Shown here piece after piece: positions 23,514 to 32,342 of a stretch of 36,213 bases of DNA. Every line of letters starts with the position of its first letter. The stretch's first letter is position 1. The notes below the pieces were generated by a model that worked only from the letters and a program-made list of their open reading frames with translations, did not search any database and was not told the DNA's origin. The position numbers and the translations under genes were made by a program. This DNA is from Caldilineales bacterium (GTDB lineage: Bacteria > Chloroflexota > Anaerolineae > JAAEKA01), in NCBI GenBank assembly GCA_025055015.1, contig JANWYQ010000170.1:1-36213 (forward strand), written 5' to 3'.

Positions 23514-23542
23514 TTGACAGGAACGCTGGGCCCTCGTACAAT
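23514..23542 (+). promoter_or_regulatory. Promoter of the aminotransferase gene
   Basis: TTGACA (23514-23519), 17-bp spacer, TACAAT (23537-23542): perfect -35, one mismatch in -10. Start near 23549, about 83 nt before the ATG at 23632. Confidence 0.85.
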
Positions 23543-23631
23543 GGCACTGTCTGGACAGCGTGGTCGAGGCACACAGCGTCGGCCGACTCCAGGCCGATGC
23601 TGTGTTTTATGTGAGGACGCTCGTCGCTCCC

Positions 23632-24975
23632 ATGGATGCCTACTCCCCTATCCCCGCGCAGGACCTGCTGGAGATCGAGAAAACCTACGTCCTGCACACC
23701 TGGCAGGCCGCTCAGACCGCCTGGAACGCGCCCATGATCGTCGGCGGCGAGGGTCCCTGGTTCTGGGACGCCGAGGGCCGCCGCTACCTGGACCTGAGCG
23801 CGCAGGCCCAGTGCAACCACCTGGGACACCAGCACCCAGCGGTGGTGGCCGCCATTCAGCAGCAGGCCGCGCAGCTCTGCTTCATCCACAACGCCTGGGG
23901 CTCGGCCCCGCGCGCCGAGCTGGCCCGCCGGATCGTGGAGAAGAGCGGGTTGGCCGGCGGCAAGGTCTTCTTCGCCACCAGCGGCGCCGAGGCCACCGAG
24001 CACGCCATCAAGATGGCGCGCTGGATCACCGGCCGGCGCAAGATCATCGGCCGCTATCGCTCCTACCACGGCGCCACCGGCAACGCCATCACCCTCAGCG
24101 GCGACAATCGGGCGTGGAGCACCGTGCCTGCGCCCGACATCGTCCATGCCCTGCCCCCCTACTGCTACCGCTGCCCCTTCGGCCTCAGCTATCCGGCTTG
24201 CCGGCTGCGCTGCGCTGACCACATCGAGGACGTGATCCAGTGGGAGGGGCCGGAGACGGTAGCGGCGGTCTTCGTGGAGCCGGTGGTGGGCACCAACGGC
24301 CTCTTCTACGGCCCCGGCGACTACTGGCGCAAGCTGCGGTCCATCTGCGACCGCTACGGCGTGCTGCTGGTGGCGGACGAGGTGATGACCGGCTTCGGCC
24401 GCACGGGCGAATGGTTCGCCTGGCAACACTGGCCGGACGCAGCGCCCGACATGATGCTGCTGGCCAAGGGCCTGACGGCTGCGCACCTGCCTCTGGGCGC
24501 GGTGGTGCTCAACCGCCGCTGCGCCGCCTACTTCGACGACCACCCCCTGCCCACCGGCCTCACCTATGCCGGCCACACCCTCTGCTGCGCGGCCGGCTTG
24601 GCTGCGGTCCAGGTCTACGAGCGGGAGGACCTGGTCCGGCGCAGCCGTGAGCTGGGCGCCTGGATGCACGGCCGGCTGCGGGAGATGGCCGAGCGCCACC
24701 CCTGCGTGGGCGACGTGCGAGGCATGGGGCTCTTCGCCGCGCTGGAGCTGGTGGCCGATCGGGCCACGCGGGAGCCCCTGGCGCCCTGGCCTCAGGTGCC
24801 GCCGGCGCTGAGCCGGCTGTCCGCCCAGGCCAAGCAGCGCGGGGTAGTCCTGGGCATCCGGGGCAACCTGATCATCCTCTCGCCGCCCTTGAACATCCCG
24901 TCGGCCGACCTGGCCTGGGGCCTGGACGTGTTGGACGAGCTGCTGGCCGGCGTGGACGTGTCGCTCGCGGGCTGA
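23632..24975 (+). CDS. Class III PLP-dependent aminotransferase
   Basis: Pyridoxal-phosphate enzyme of the omega-amino acid/ornithine/GABA aminotransferase class, 447 residues from the ATG at 23632. A GTG at 23560 would extend it by 24 residues, but it sits 11 nt from the predicted transcription start and the extra part has no family character. The PLP pocket is seen in FFATSGAEATEHAIK, VADEVMTGFGRTG (cofactor-binding Asp) and LLAKGLTAAHLPLG, with Schiff-base Lys279. An insertion YCYRCPFGLSYPACRLRCA with four Cys, known in a subgroup of these enzymes, is present. Its position before a P5C dehydrogenase suggests an amino-group donor such as ornithine, whose product would feed that enzyme. This is inference only. 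Confidence 0.9.
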   Translation: MDAYSPIPAQDLLEIEKTYVLHTWQAAQTAWNAPMIVGGEGPWFWDAEGRRYLDLSAQAQCNHLGHQHPAVVAAIQQQAAQLCFIHNAWGSAPRAELARRIVEKSGLAGGKVFFATSGAEATEHAIKMARWITGRRKIIGRYRSYHGATGNAITLSGDNRAWSTVPAPDIVHALPPYCYRCPFGLSYPACRLRCADHIEDVIQWEGPETVAAVFVEPVVGTNGLFYGPGDYWRKLRSICDRYGVLLVADEVMTGFGRTGEWFAWQHWPDAAPDMMLLAKGLTAAHLPLGAVVLNRRCAAYFDDHPLPTGLTYAGHTLCCAAGLAAVQVYEREDLVRRSRELGAWMHGRLREMAERHPCVGDVRGMGLFAALELVADRATREPLAPWPQVPPALSRLSAQAKQRGVVLGIRGNLIILSPPLNIPSADLAWGLDVLDELLAGVDVSLAG

Positions 24976-25118
24976 GAGCTACCCGTCTCTTCGCCGCAAG
25001 AGGCGCTGTGGCACGCCTGCTGGCAGCTGGGCTACGGACATGTAGACACCACTCATCTTGCGCACAGTTGAGTTCCTCAGGTTCCTCTTAGTTCCCTTCC
25101 CACCGCAGGAGAAACGCC

Positions 25119-26696
25119 ATGACCAAGCCAAAGATCAAGATCACCTACGCTACCCTGGCCGCGGCCAGCCCGGAGCTGCACGCGGCCTTCGACGCTGCTG
25201 TGGAGGAGGCCAAGGCCAAGTTCGGCATGGCCTACCCCATGTTCATTGACGGCGAGCAGGTGTGGGCCGACGAGACCTTCGACGACCGCAGCCCCATCAA
25301 CACCGACTGGCTCATCGGCAAGTTCCAGAAGGGCACCGCCGAGCACGGCAAACAGGCCCTGGCCGCCGCCCGCGCCGCCTTCCCCGGCTGGGGCAAGCGC
25401 ACTCCCTGGCAGGAGCGGGTCGCCCTGCTGCGCAAGGCCGCCGACCTGATCAGCGAGCGCACCGTGGAGATCGCGGCCGCCGTGTCTCTGGAGGTGGGCA
25501 AGAACCGGCTGGAGGCCCTGGGCGACGTGGAGGAGACCGCCGATCTGATCCGCTGGTACTGCGACGAGATGGAGCGCAACGACGGCTTCGTCAAGCCCAT
25601 GCTGCAGGAGTCGCCCAAGAGCCGCAACACCAGCGCGCTGAAGCCCTACGGCGTGTGGGTGGTGATCTCCCCCTTCAACTTCCCCTTCGCCTTGGCCGGC
25701 GGCCCCGTGGGCGCAGCCCTGGTGGCCGGCAACACCGTGGTCTTCAAGCCCGCCTCCGACACGCCCCTAAGCGGCTGGCTGCTCACCGAGTGCCTGCGCG
25801 ACGCGGGCATCCCCGCCGGTGTCTTCAACTTCGTCACCGGCCCCGGCAGCACCATCGGCGAGGAGCTGATCACCAACCCCGAGGTGGACGGCATCACTTT
25901 CACCGGCTCCTACAGCGTGGGGATGCACATCTACCGCACCTTCGCGGCTGGCAAGTGGCCGCGGCCCTGCATCGCCGAGATGGGCGGCAAGAACGCCACC
26001 ATCATCAGCCGAAAGGCCGACCTGGACAAGGCCGCCATGGGTGTGATGCGCTCCGCCTTCGGCCTCACCGGCCAGAAGTGCTCCGCCTGCAGCCGCGTCT
26101 ACGTGGAGGAGCCGGTCAAGGAGGCCTTCCTCCAGAAGCTGTTGGACCTGACCAGCAAGATGACCGTGGGCGACCCCACCCAGCAGGCGGTGTTCATGGG
26201 CCCGGCGGCCAACAAGGGCGCCTACCGCGACTACCAGCGCTACGTGGAGGAGCTGGCCCGCGACGGCACCATCCTCTTCGGCGGCAAGGTGCTCACCGAG
26301 GGAGACTACGCCAAGGGCTACTTCGTGGCGCCCACCATCGTGGACAACCTGCCCCTGGACCACCATCTGTGGAAGGAGGAGATGTTCCTGCCCATCGTCA
26401 AGGTGGCGGGCGTGCAGTCCTTAGACCAGGCCATGGCCCTGGCCAACGACAGCAGCTACGGCCTGACCGGCGGCTTCTTCAGCGAGGACCCCGAGGAGAT
26501 CCAGTGGTACCTGGACAACATCGAGGCCGGTGTGGTGTACGTGAACCGCGCGGCGGGCGCCACCACCGGCGCATGGCCGGGCTACCAGCCCTTTGGCGGC
26601 TGGAAGGGCAGCGGCAGCACCGGCAAGAACGGCGGCGGCTACTACTACGTCCAGCAGTACATGCACGAGCAGTCGCAGACGGTGATCGGCTCGTAG
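25119..26696 (+). CDS. rocA: 1-Pyrroline-5-carboxylate (glutamate semialdehyde) dehydrogenase
   Basis: Aldehyde dehydrogenase of 525 residues that oxidises glutamate gamma-semialdehyde (from proline, ornithine or arginine) to glutamate with NAD(P)+. Family markers: an N-terminal region longer than in generic ALDHs, FNFPFALAGGP near the cofactor site, ITFTGSYSVGMHIYR, EMGGKN with the general-base Glu, and GLTGQKCSACSRVYV with catalytic Cys321. The QKCSACSR pattern is characteristic of P5C dehydrogenases. The C-terminal GAWPGYQPFGGWKGSGSTGKNGGG segment also fits. The ATG at 25119 has AGGAGA seven bases upstream. No proline dehydrogenase gene is seen in the window; the aminotransferase gene 143 nt upstream may supply the substrate. 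Confidence 0.92.
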   Translation: MTKPKIKITYATLAAASPELHAAFDAAVEEAKAKFGMAYPMFIDGEQVWADETFDDRSPINTDWLIGKFQKGTAEHGKQALAAARAAFPGWGKRTPWQERVALLRKAADLISERTVEIAAAVSLEVGKNRLEALGDVEETADLIRWYCDEMERNDGFVKPMLQESPKSRNTSALKPYGVWVVISPFNFPFALAGGPVGAALVAGNTVVFKPASDTPLSGWLLTECLRDAGIPAGVFNFVTGPGSTIGEELITNPEVDGITFTGSYSVGMHIYRTFAAGKWPRPCIAEMGGKNATIISRKADLDKAAMGVMRSAFGLTGQKCSACSRVYVEEPVKEAFLQKLLDLTSKMTVGDPTQQAVFMGPAANKGAYRDYQRYVEELARDGTILFGGKVLTEGDYAKGYFVAPTIVDNLPLDHHLWKEEMFLPIVKVAGVQSLDQAMALANDSSYGLTGGFFSEDPEEIQWYLDNIEAGVVYVNRAAGATTGAWPGYQPFGGWKGSGSTGKNGGGYYYVQQYMHEQSQTVIGS

Positions 26697-26757
26697 CGGA
26701 AGCAGCTGCCTGTTGGATCGCGGCTTGCCCTGAACGCGGCCTTTCGCCTTGGTAGTA

Positions 26758-26771
26758 GCGACTTCAGTCGC
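26758..26771. repeat. CTTCAG-centred palindrome GCGACTTCAGTCGC
   Basis: Arms GCGA/TCGC around CTTCAG, preceded by GGTAGTA. It lies in the 576-nt gap between the P5C dehydrogenase and the 578-aa gene (26697-27272). I find no convincing gene in that gap; the few open frames lack ribosome-binding sites and family character. This is the only dispersed repeat I recognise there. Confidence 0.55.
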
Positions 26772-27212
26772 GCTGCGGCGCCCGTACGACCATTGCAGGC
26801 TGGCAGATTAATCGAGCATTCTCCGGTGGCCGCTTGTCCTGGAAATCGGAAGGGCCTCGCCCTGTCGCCCTGTCATGCTCAGCGGGTCAAGGGCGCGGTC
26901 TTTCCATGAAGGGCGTGCGTCCAATGCAGCGTTTCTCGACCCAGCGGCAGTCAGATTCTCACCTGCACCGAGCCCGCGGCTCGATGCAGCCGCAGGTGTC
27001 GCTGATCTGGTGTGCGCCAACTGGAGCGCGTGCTTGCGTCGGTGGTGTGCGCCATGGTCGTTGGCTAATGGAACCGCCAGAGAGTAAAGACCAGCCTGCC
27101 TGGTCGCCGGGTTTTTCATCGGCCCTGGTCCCGCCCGCGGCATGCGAACTTCGCCGGTTCAGCGCGACAACACGGTAGATACCCACTTCCAGCAAGAGCT
27201 TTCTCTTCATCC

Positions 27213-27249
27213 CGGAGGCACGCAGCGCAGCGGGCGAGGCGTGCCTCCG
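27213..27249 (+). repeat. Strong leader hairpin before the 578-aa gene
   Basis: CGGAGGCACGC (27213-27223) and its exact complement GCGTGCCTCCG (27239-27249) form an 11-bp stem with a 15-nt loop. It ends about 8 nt before the AAAGGA ribosome-binding site. No T-run follows, so it is more likely a 5' stabiliser or translational control structure than a terminator. Confidence 0.6.
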
Positions 27250-27272
27250 CCTGTCTAAAGGACCAGCCAGCC

Positions 27273-29009
27273 ATGCTGCGCACCGTTCCCGAGACCATCA
27301 ACGAGGAAATTGACCTCTACATCCGCACCTACTACTCCCTCCTGCGCAGCACGCAGGCCATCCGCGTGCGCTCCCTGGAGGAGACCCACGCAGGCATGCG
27401 CGCCAGCCTGCACCCCGACGCCGACAGCCCAGAGCCCGACATCTCCGCCTTCACCTACGCGGCGGCTCGGCTGCCTCTATGCATGCCGCAGGTGAGCCTG
27501 GTGCTCCTGGGCCAGTCGGACGAGGTGTTCCTGCGCCGGGCGCGGGTGGATATCACCCGCTGGCAGCGGGTCTACGCGGCGGCGCGGCGGCGCAAGATGT
27601 TCTTCGACGGCCGCGGCACCCTGGCCTGCTACATCGCCAGCGTCAGCGACGTGGACGACCTGATCCCCATCCTCACCGCGTATCAGATCGAGTGGAACAA
27701 GCTGCACTACCGCTTTGCGGCCTCTCAGGTGGCCGCGCGGCTGCGGGCTGCCGCCGACGACCGGCCGCTGGACCTGACCGAGCTGGAGGAGATCCGCCGC
27801 GCCCTGGACCTGGACCACGAGCCCTTCAACCGCCTGTGCCAGGCCTGGCAGCCGGCCCTGGCCGACAGCTTTCGCCACTTGGCCACCCATCCCTGCGACC
27901 TGAGCCTGAACCTGCTGGCCGGTTCCGTGGCCGACTATCGCCAGGCGGTGCAGGCCTGGTGGAGCAGCGTGACCGAGCAGGCCGGCCTGGGGCCCCTCTA
28001 CGACCGCTCCATCTACTTCGTCTCCAGCAACCCCCACGCCCTGCCCAACCTGCTCACCGGCTTTGCTCGGCTGCGCGAGGCGGAGCTGGTGGCCTACCTG
28101 CGGGAGCGCAACCCGGAGGGGCTGTGGGAGGAGTGGCAGCGGCTAGCCGCGGAGGACGACGCTGCAGGCCGAGCTAACCTGCTCTACTACGTGCAGCGCT
28201 TCTTCCTGCGGGATCACCCGGAGCAGCGCGCCGCCTGGGAGGCCCACGAGCGGCGTCTAGGGGTGCACCGCATCGAGAACCCCCACTACCTGGACGTGGG
28301 CGCGCAGATCATCGAGCTGAGCCGTCTCGATCCCGCCTATTTCGACCCGCGGCTGGCCATGCCCGGCCTGGACGAGCTGCGGCGCAGCGACGCCCTGCTG
28401 GTCAACGTGGACTATCCCTTGGGCATGGCTGCCTACTACCTCTTCTCCCAGATCTCCTCCTCGGTGCCCAACTTGCTGGGGGTGTACATCATGGGCAAGG
28501 CCGCCACCCTCAACGGCCGCGTGGGCGACGTGATGATCCCCAACGTGGTCTACGACGAGCACTCCAAGAACACCTTCCTGTTCAAGAACTGCTTCGAGGC
28601 GGCCGACGTAGCGCCTTACCTGCAGTACGGCACGGTGTTCGACAACCAGAAAGGGGTGACGGTGCGGGGCACCTTCCTGCAGAACCGCCAGTTCATGGCC
28701 GTGTTCTACAAGGAGGGCTACACCGACATCGAGATGGAGGCCGGCCCCTACCTCAGCGGGGTCTACGAGGACATCTACCCCCAGCGCTACCCCATCAACG
28801 AGATCGTCAACCTGTTCATCAACGCGCCCTACGACATCGGCGTGTTGCACTACGCCTCCGACACTCCCTACAGCCGGCGGCAGACGCTGCTCAGCAAGAG
28901 CCTGAGCTACTTCGGCGTGGACTCCACCTACGCCGCCAGCGTCGCCATTGCCCGCCGCATCCTGCAGGTGGAGCTGGGGCGGGTGGGTTCCGGTTTCCGG
29001 CAGACCTGA
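27273..29009 (+). CDS. Large protein of unknown function, C-terminal half phosphorylase-like
   Basis: A 578-residue soluble protein; I cannot name its family. The N-terminal half (about 1-350) is helical and rich in Leu, Arg and Ala, with no signal peptide or membrane segment. The C-terminal half has strands and motifs reminiscent of nucleoside phosphorylases: GKAATLNGRVGDVMIP at 408-423 (a glycine-rich turn followed by GD..IP) and DIEMEAGPYLSGVYE with EMEAGP at 487-492, where phosphorylases have a nucleoside-binding MEA/MES motif. The segment YDEHSKNTFLFKNCFEAADV between them is distinctive. It may be a non-catalytic or altered-substrate relative of that fold. The ATG at 27273 has AAAGGA upstream. 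It follows the P5C dehydrogenase on the same strand after 576 nt and converges with the metallophosphoesterase gene. Confidence 0.8.
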   Translation: MLRTVPETINEEIDLYIRTYYSLLRSTQAIRVRSLEETHAGMRASLHPDADSPEPDISAFTYAAARLPLCMPQVSLVLLGQSDEVFLRRARVDITRWQRVYAAARRRKMFFDGRGTLACYIASVSDVDDLIPILTAYQIEWNKLHYRFAASQVAARLRAAADDRPLDLTELEEIRRALDLDHEPFNRLCQAWQPALADSFRHLATHPCDLSLNLLAGSVADYRQAVQAWWSSVTEQAGLGPLYDRSIYFVSSNPHALPNLLTGFARLREAELVAYLRERNPEGLWEEWQRLAAEDDAAGRANLLYYVQRFFLRDHPEQRAAWEAHERRLGVHRIENPHYLDVGAQIIELSRLDPAYFDPRLAMPGLDELRRSDALLVNVDYPLGMAAYYLFSQISSSVPNLLGVYIMGKAATLNGRVGDVMIPNVVYDEHSKNTFLFKNCFEAADVAPYLQYGTVFDNQKGVTVRGTFLQNRQFMAVFYKEGYTDIEMEAGPYLSGVYEDIYPQRYPINEIVNLFINAPYDIGVLHYASDTPYSRRQTLLSKSLSYFGVDSTYAASVAIARRILQVELGRVGSGFRQT

Positions 29010-29026
29010 AGCCGCTCGGAAACTTG

Positions 29027-29869
29027 TTACGTGCCCACCTCCACCACCACGGTGCATGCCATGCCTTGGTGCGTGCCCACGCGATAGACCTCGATCGGAT
29101 GGCCCGCGCCCGCCACCTGCCACCACCCCGGCCGGTGGATGTGGCCGCTGATGACGTGGGTGACCTTGGAGGCTTGACGCACCAGCTCGCCCAGCGTGAA
29201 GTTGCCCATGTAGGCCCGCAGCAGGCTCCACAGGGCGCTGTCGCGGTTGGCCGGCACCGCCTCGGCGAAGATGGGCACGTGGGTGACCACCACGATCTGG
29301 CGCACGGCCGGGTCGTCCTGGAGCCGCTGCAGCCGGGCGGCGAAGCGCCGCGCCAAGTAGCGGGCCATGGCTACGTCGCTCCACGGCCAGTCTACGTAGT
29401 CGGCGTCGTGGTTGACCAGGTGCTTCAGCAGGCGATAGTCGGGCCCGCTGTAGGGCAGGGTTGGGCAGGCGGAGGAGTAGTCGTACCAGGCCAGGGTGCC
29501 GCAGATGCCCACGAGGTCGGGCTGCTGGCCGTCGCCTTCCTCTGTGCCATCCAGCGGCAGGGTGACCACTTCCTCCTCCAGCCAGACGTAGCCAGCGTCG
29601 CGCGCGGCTTGGGGCAGGGCGCGCTCCCACAGGGTGCGGCTGTCGTACTCTCCCCGATACACGTCGTGGTTGCCCACCACCAACAGCCGGGGGCACGGCA
29701 GGTCGGCGAAGAGCTCCAAGCCGCGGATGAACAGCCGCAAGGGGTGGCCGATGTCGCCCACCAGGATGAAGCAATCGGGCTGCAAGGCCCGCACCTGGTC
29801 GGCCAGGGCCAGGTACTCGTGGCGGCGGGAGGGGCGATAGTGCAGGTCGCCCAGGGCTACGACACGCAC
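29027..29869 (-). CDS. Calcineurin-like metallophosphoesterase
   Basis: A 280-residue dimetal phosphoesterase with all five family blocks in order: GDLHYR (Asp8, His10) at the N-terminus, VGDIGH, VVGNHDVY, VVTHVPIF and SGHIHRPGW. It should hydrolyse phosphodiesters or phosphomonoesters in the cytoplasm; no signal peptide is present. The start is a GTG at 29869 with GAGGTG just upstream, giving MRVVALGDLHYRPS. The frame is open further upstream, but that part overlaps the subtilase gene. It begins 28 nt after the subtilase stop, so the two genes may share a transcript, although one product is cytoplasmic and the other secreted. The substrate is not deducible. Confidence 0.9.
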   Translation of the reverse strand: MRVVALGDLHYRPSRRHEYLALADQVRALQPDCFILVGDIGHPLRLFIRGLELFADLPCPRLLVVGNHDVYRGEYDSRTLWERALPQAARDAGYVWLEEEVVTLPLDGTEEGDGQQPDLVGICGTLAWYDYSSACPTLPYSGPDYRLLKHLVNHDADYVDWPWSDVAMARYLARRFAARLQRLQDDPAVRQIVVVTHVPIFAEAVPANRDSALWSLLRAYMGNFTLGELVRQASKVTHVISGHIHRPGWWQVAGAGHPIEVYRVGTHQGMACTVVVEVGT

Positions 29870-29897
29870 AGGGCACCTCGTGTGGGCTGCGCTGCGC

Positions 29898-32120
29898 TCA
29901 CGGCGGCGCAGCGCGCAGCAGCCAGGCCGAGCCCGGCCCCAGCCGCGCGCCGACGCCGTTGCAGGCCACCTGCCAGCCCATGGTGTTGTCCCAGTTCTCC
30001 AGGCCAGCCGTGGCGTTGCCCGGCGCAACCTCCCGGTACTGGACCAACACCCGGCCGTCGGGCCAGAGCACCACCTGAAAGGTGTTGGGCGCGCTGCTGC
30101 CCCGCCGCGGCACATCCTTCCACTCGACCACAAAGACATCGTCCACCGCGGCGTAGCGCACCAGGCCGCCTCGACTGGGGTCCAGATCGGTCCACAGCGC
30201 GTAGACCGCAGCGTCCGGCGCCTGCAGGCTAGGGATGCAGCCGTTGAACGCATGCTGGCTGCCGGGGTAGCCACGGTCGAAGCTGAGGAAGCCGTTGGCG
30301 TGAACCCACGTCTGGGTGTACCGCTGGCCGTAGAAGGGGAAGGAGAAAGGCAGGCCCACGGCCTGCGCAGCGTCGTCGCCCAAGTTCAGGGCCGTGGCGC
30401 CGCTAGACAGGTCATACCAGGCCGTGGTTAGGTTGCGGTGCTCCGCCAACGGCAGGTAGACGCGGCGCAGGGTGGGCGCCACCCGCAGCCGCACCGGCAC
30501 CAGTTGCTCGCCCAAAGGGCCTTCGGGGCCGGTGAGGCGCAGGCGCACGCTGGCCCCGTGGTCGCCGATCGGCCGCGGGGCGATGACGCGACCGCGCAGG
30601 GTCGCCGTGGCCGGATAGGCCAGGGTGCCGCTCCAGGGCGGGTCCAGGTCCAGCCAGTCGGCGCTGATCTCCACCACCTGCCAGGTGAGGGGCTGGCTGC
30701 TGGGGTTGCTGAGCACCACGTCGGCGTAGGCCGCGTGCTGGTTGTCTGCGGCGGCCAGCAGGGCTAGGCTGGACGGCTCAACGCCGAGAGCCGGGGGCAC
30801 GGCCTGGCGCACCGCCTGCGCTGCGTTGAGCCGGCCGTAGCCCAGGTAGTCGTTGCGGCCGTTGACGTAGGTGAAGGCGCCGACCTTGTCCGCAGTGCTG
30901 CGCAGGATGGCGCCGATGGCCAGGTTGCTGAGCCGCGAGTTCAGCGACCGCATGAGCGCCACCACGCCCGTCACCACCGGCGCAGCCACCGAGGTGCCGT
31001 ACTGCCACCCATAGCCGCCGTTGAGCCAGGTGCTCAGGATGGGATCGGAGGCCGAGCCGCCCGGCGCGGCCAGGTCCACCAGGGGGCCGTAGTTCGAGTA
31101 GCCGGTCCAGTCGTCCCAGTGGGTGGTAGCGGCCACGGCGATCACCTCGGGGTAGGCGGCGGGGTAGGCGACGGGGCCAGAGGTGTTGCCCGTGGCGCCG
31201 ACGATCACCGTGTTGTTGGCGAAGGCGTGCTGTAGCGCGCTGCGCAGGGTCTCCGAGGGCGCGGTCAGCGCCAGGCTGAGGTTGATGATGCGCGCGCCGC
31301 GCGCCACTGCGTCCAGCACCGCCTGGGCTACGAAGCTGGCCGGGCCGACGCCGGTCTGATCCAGCGCCTTGTAGACCAGCAGGCGCACACCCCAGGCCAC
31401 GCCGGCCACGCCGGCGGCGTTGTCCCCTGCTGCCGCCACGATGCCTGCGATGTGAGTGCCGTGGCCGTTGTCGTCCTGGGGCACCAGGTCCTGGTTGATG
31501 TAGTCGTATCCGGTGACAATGCGGCCGGCGAACTCAGGATGGCTCAGGTCAACGCCGGAGTCGATCATGGCCACCAGCACGGTGACGCGACCGGTTGTCA
31601 CGGGCCAGGCCAGGGGCGCTTGGGCGCGACGCATGCCCCACTGTTGCGGCCAGAGGGGGTCGGTGGGATAGACGCCGGGAGTGGCGATCCGATCAGGCGC
31701 CACGTTGCCACCGCCCAGCGCGTAGGCCAGGTAGTCCGGTTCGGCGTAGGCAACGGCCGGATCGGCCTTTAGCTCGGCGACCGCCGCTAGCTCTCGGCCG
31801 GTCGGCACGCTCAACACCGCGGCCGGCAGTGGGTCTAGCGCCGTCAACGCCTTGTGGCCCCGGTCTTCTAGGAGCTTGAGGGCTTTTTCCTTGGTTAGGT
31901 TGCTGTGCCAGCCCACCAGCACCCGGCCTGGGGCAAAGGCACCCTGCGCAGGAGGGGTGGGCGGAGCCGCCACAACGGCGGGGGATGGCGGACTGCCTGG
32001 GGCTGCCTCAGAGGTGCCGGGCAGCGCAGCGCCGACCAGGATCAGCGCTATCAAGAGCCTTCCGGCAAGGCTTGGGCAGCGGAGGGGGCATCGGGTGATC
32101 ATGGCCTGAGCAGCAACCAC
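29898..32120 (-). CDS. Secreted subtilisin-like serine protease (S8)
   Basis: Exported protease of 740 residues. A signal peptide (hydrophobic core LLIALILVGAALPG) and a Pro/Ala-rich spacer lead into an inhibitor-type propeptide (about 65-130, GRVLVGWHSN to AYAEPDYLAYA). The subtilase domain carries the full triad: Asp in MIDSGVDLSHP, His in DDNGHGTHIAG, Ser in YGTSVAAPVVTG, with the oxyanion Asn in GATGNTSG. C-terminal to it are a beta-rich region and a domain with FPFYGQRYTQTWVHANGFLSF and WTDLDPSRGG, as found in secreted bacterial proteases and adhesins. The start is a GTG at 32120 with GAGGA six bases upstream; an ATG at 32102 is the alternative. Likely function: extracellular protein degradation. 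Confidence 0.93.
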   Translation of the reverse strand: MVAAQAMITRCPLRCPSLAGRLLIALILVGAALPGTSEAAPGSPPSPAVVAAPPTPPAQGAFAPGRVLVGWHSNLTKEKALKLLEDRGHKALTALDPLPAAVLSVPTGRELAAVAELKADPAVAYAEPDYLAYALGGGNVAPDRIATPGVYPTDPLWPQQWGMRRAQAPLAWPVTTGRVTVLVAMIDSGVDLSHPEFAGRIVTGYDYINQDLVPQDDNGHGTHIAGIVAAAGDNAAGVAGVAWGVRLLVYKALDQTGVGPASFVAQAVLDAVARGARIINLSLALTAPSETLRSALQHAFANNTVIVGATGNTSGPVAYPAAYPEVIAVAATTHWDDWTGYSNYGPLVDLAAPGGSASDPILSTWLNGGYGWQYGTSVAAPVVTGVVALMRSLNSRLSNLAIGAILRSTADKVGAFTYVNGRNDYLGYGRLNAAQAVRQAVPPALGVEPSSLALLAAADNQHAAYADVVLSNPSSQPLTWQVVEISADWLDLDPPWSGTLAYPATATLRGRVIAPRPIGDHGASVRLRLTGPEGPLGEQLVPVRLRVAPTLRRVYLPLAEHRNLTTAWYDLSSGATALNLGDDAAQAVGLPFSFPFYGQRYTQTWVHANGFLSFDRGYPGSQHAFNGCIPSLQAPDAAVYALWTDLDPSRGGLVRYAAVDDVFVVEWKDVPRRGSSAPNTFQVVLWPDGRVLVQYREVAPGNATAGLENWDNTMGWQVACNGVGARLGPGSAWLLRAAPP

Positions 32121-32188
32121 TAGTCGTCCTCGTCAGTCAACAGCCGGCAAAACTGACACGAGTCACACCAGTTCACAAGTTCACACGC

Positions 32189-32218
32189 ATTGTAGCCCGT
32201 TTAGCGCCAGGAAGCCAA
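32189..32218 (-). promoter_or_regulatory. Probable promoter of the subtilase gene
   Basis: Minus strand TTGGCT (32218-32213), 18-bp spacer, TACAAT (32194-32189), about 70 bp upstream of the GTG start. It overlaps the region upstream of the divergent RAM-domain gene promoter. Confidence 0.55.
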
Positions 32219-32226
32219 CTTTGGGG

Positions 32227-32232
32227 TATAAT
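32227..32232 (+). promoter_or_regulatory. -10 element of the RAM-domain gene
   Basis: Perfect TATAAT at 32227-32232, about 110 bp upstream of the ATG at 32343. No good -35 hexamer at 16-18 bp; the preceding TTGGGG may contribute to an extended -10 type of recognition. Confidence 0.55.
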
Positions 32233-32342
32233 GCCCACAACTCTCCCAGGATGGCATCGGTTGCAGCGCTGTATCCCTCACCCCAAGGTCGGCATGGCTC
32301 GCTGCGATGCCACCCCAAGCCCCTCAGCAAGGACGGTCTGCT

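Noticed and set aside
26834-27178. Possible 114-codon gene in the gap after the P5C dehydrogenase
   Set aside because: No ribosome-binding site, no family resemblance, and overlapping open frames on both strands of similar quality.
29870-30274. N-terminal extension of the metallophosphoesterase
   Set aside because: It overlaps the subtilase 3' end; the GTG at 29869 with a binding site starts exactly at the first metal-binding strand.
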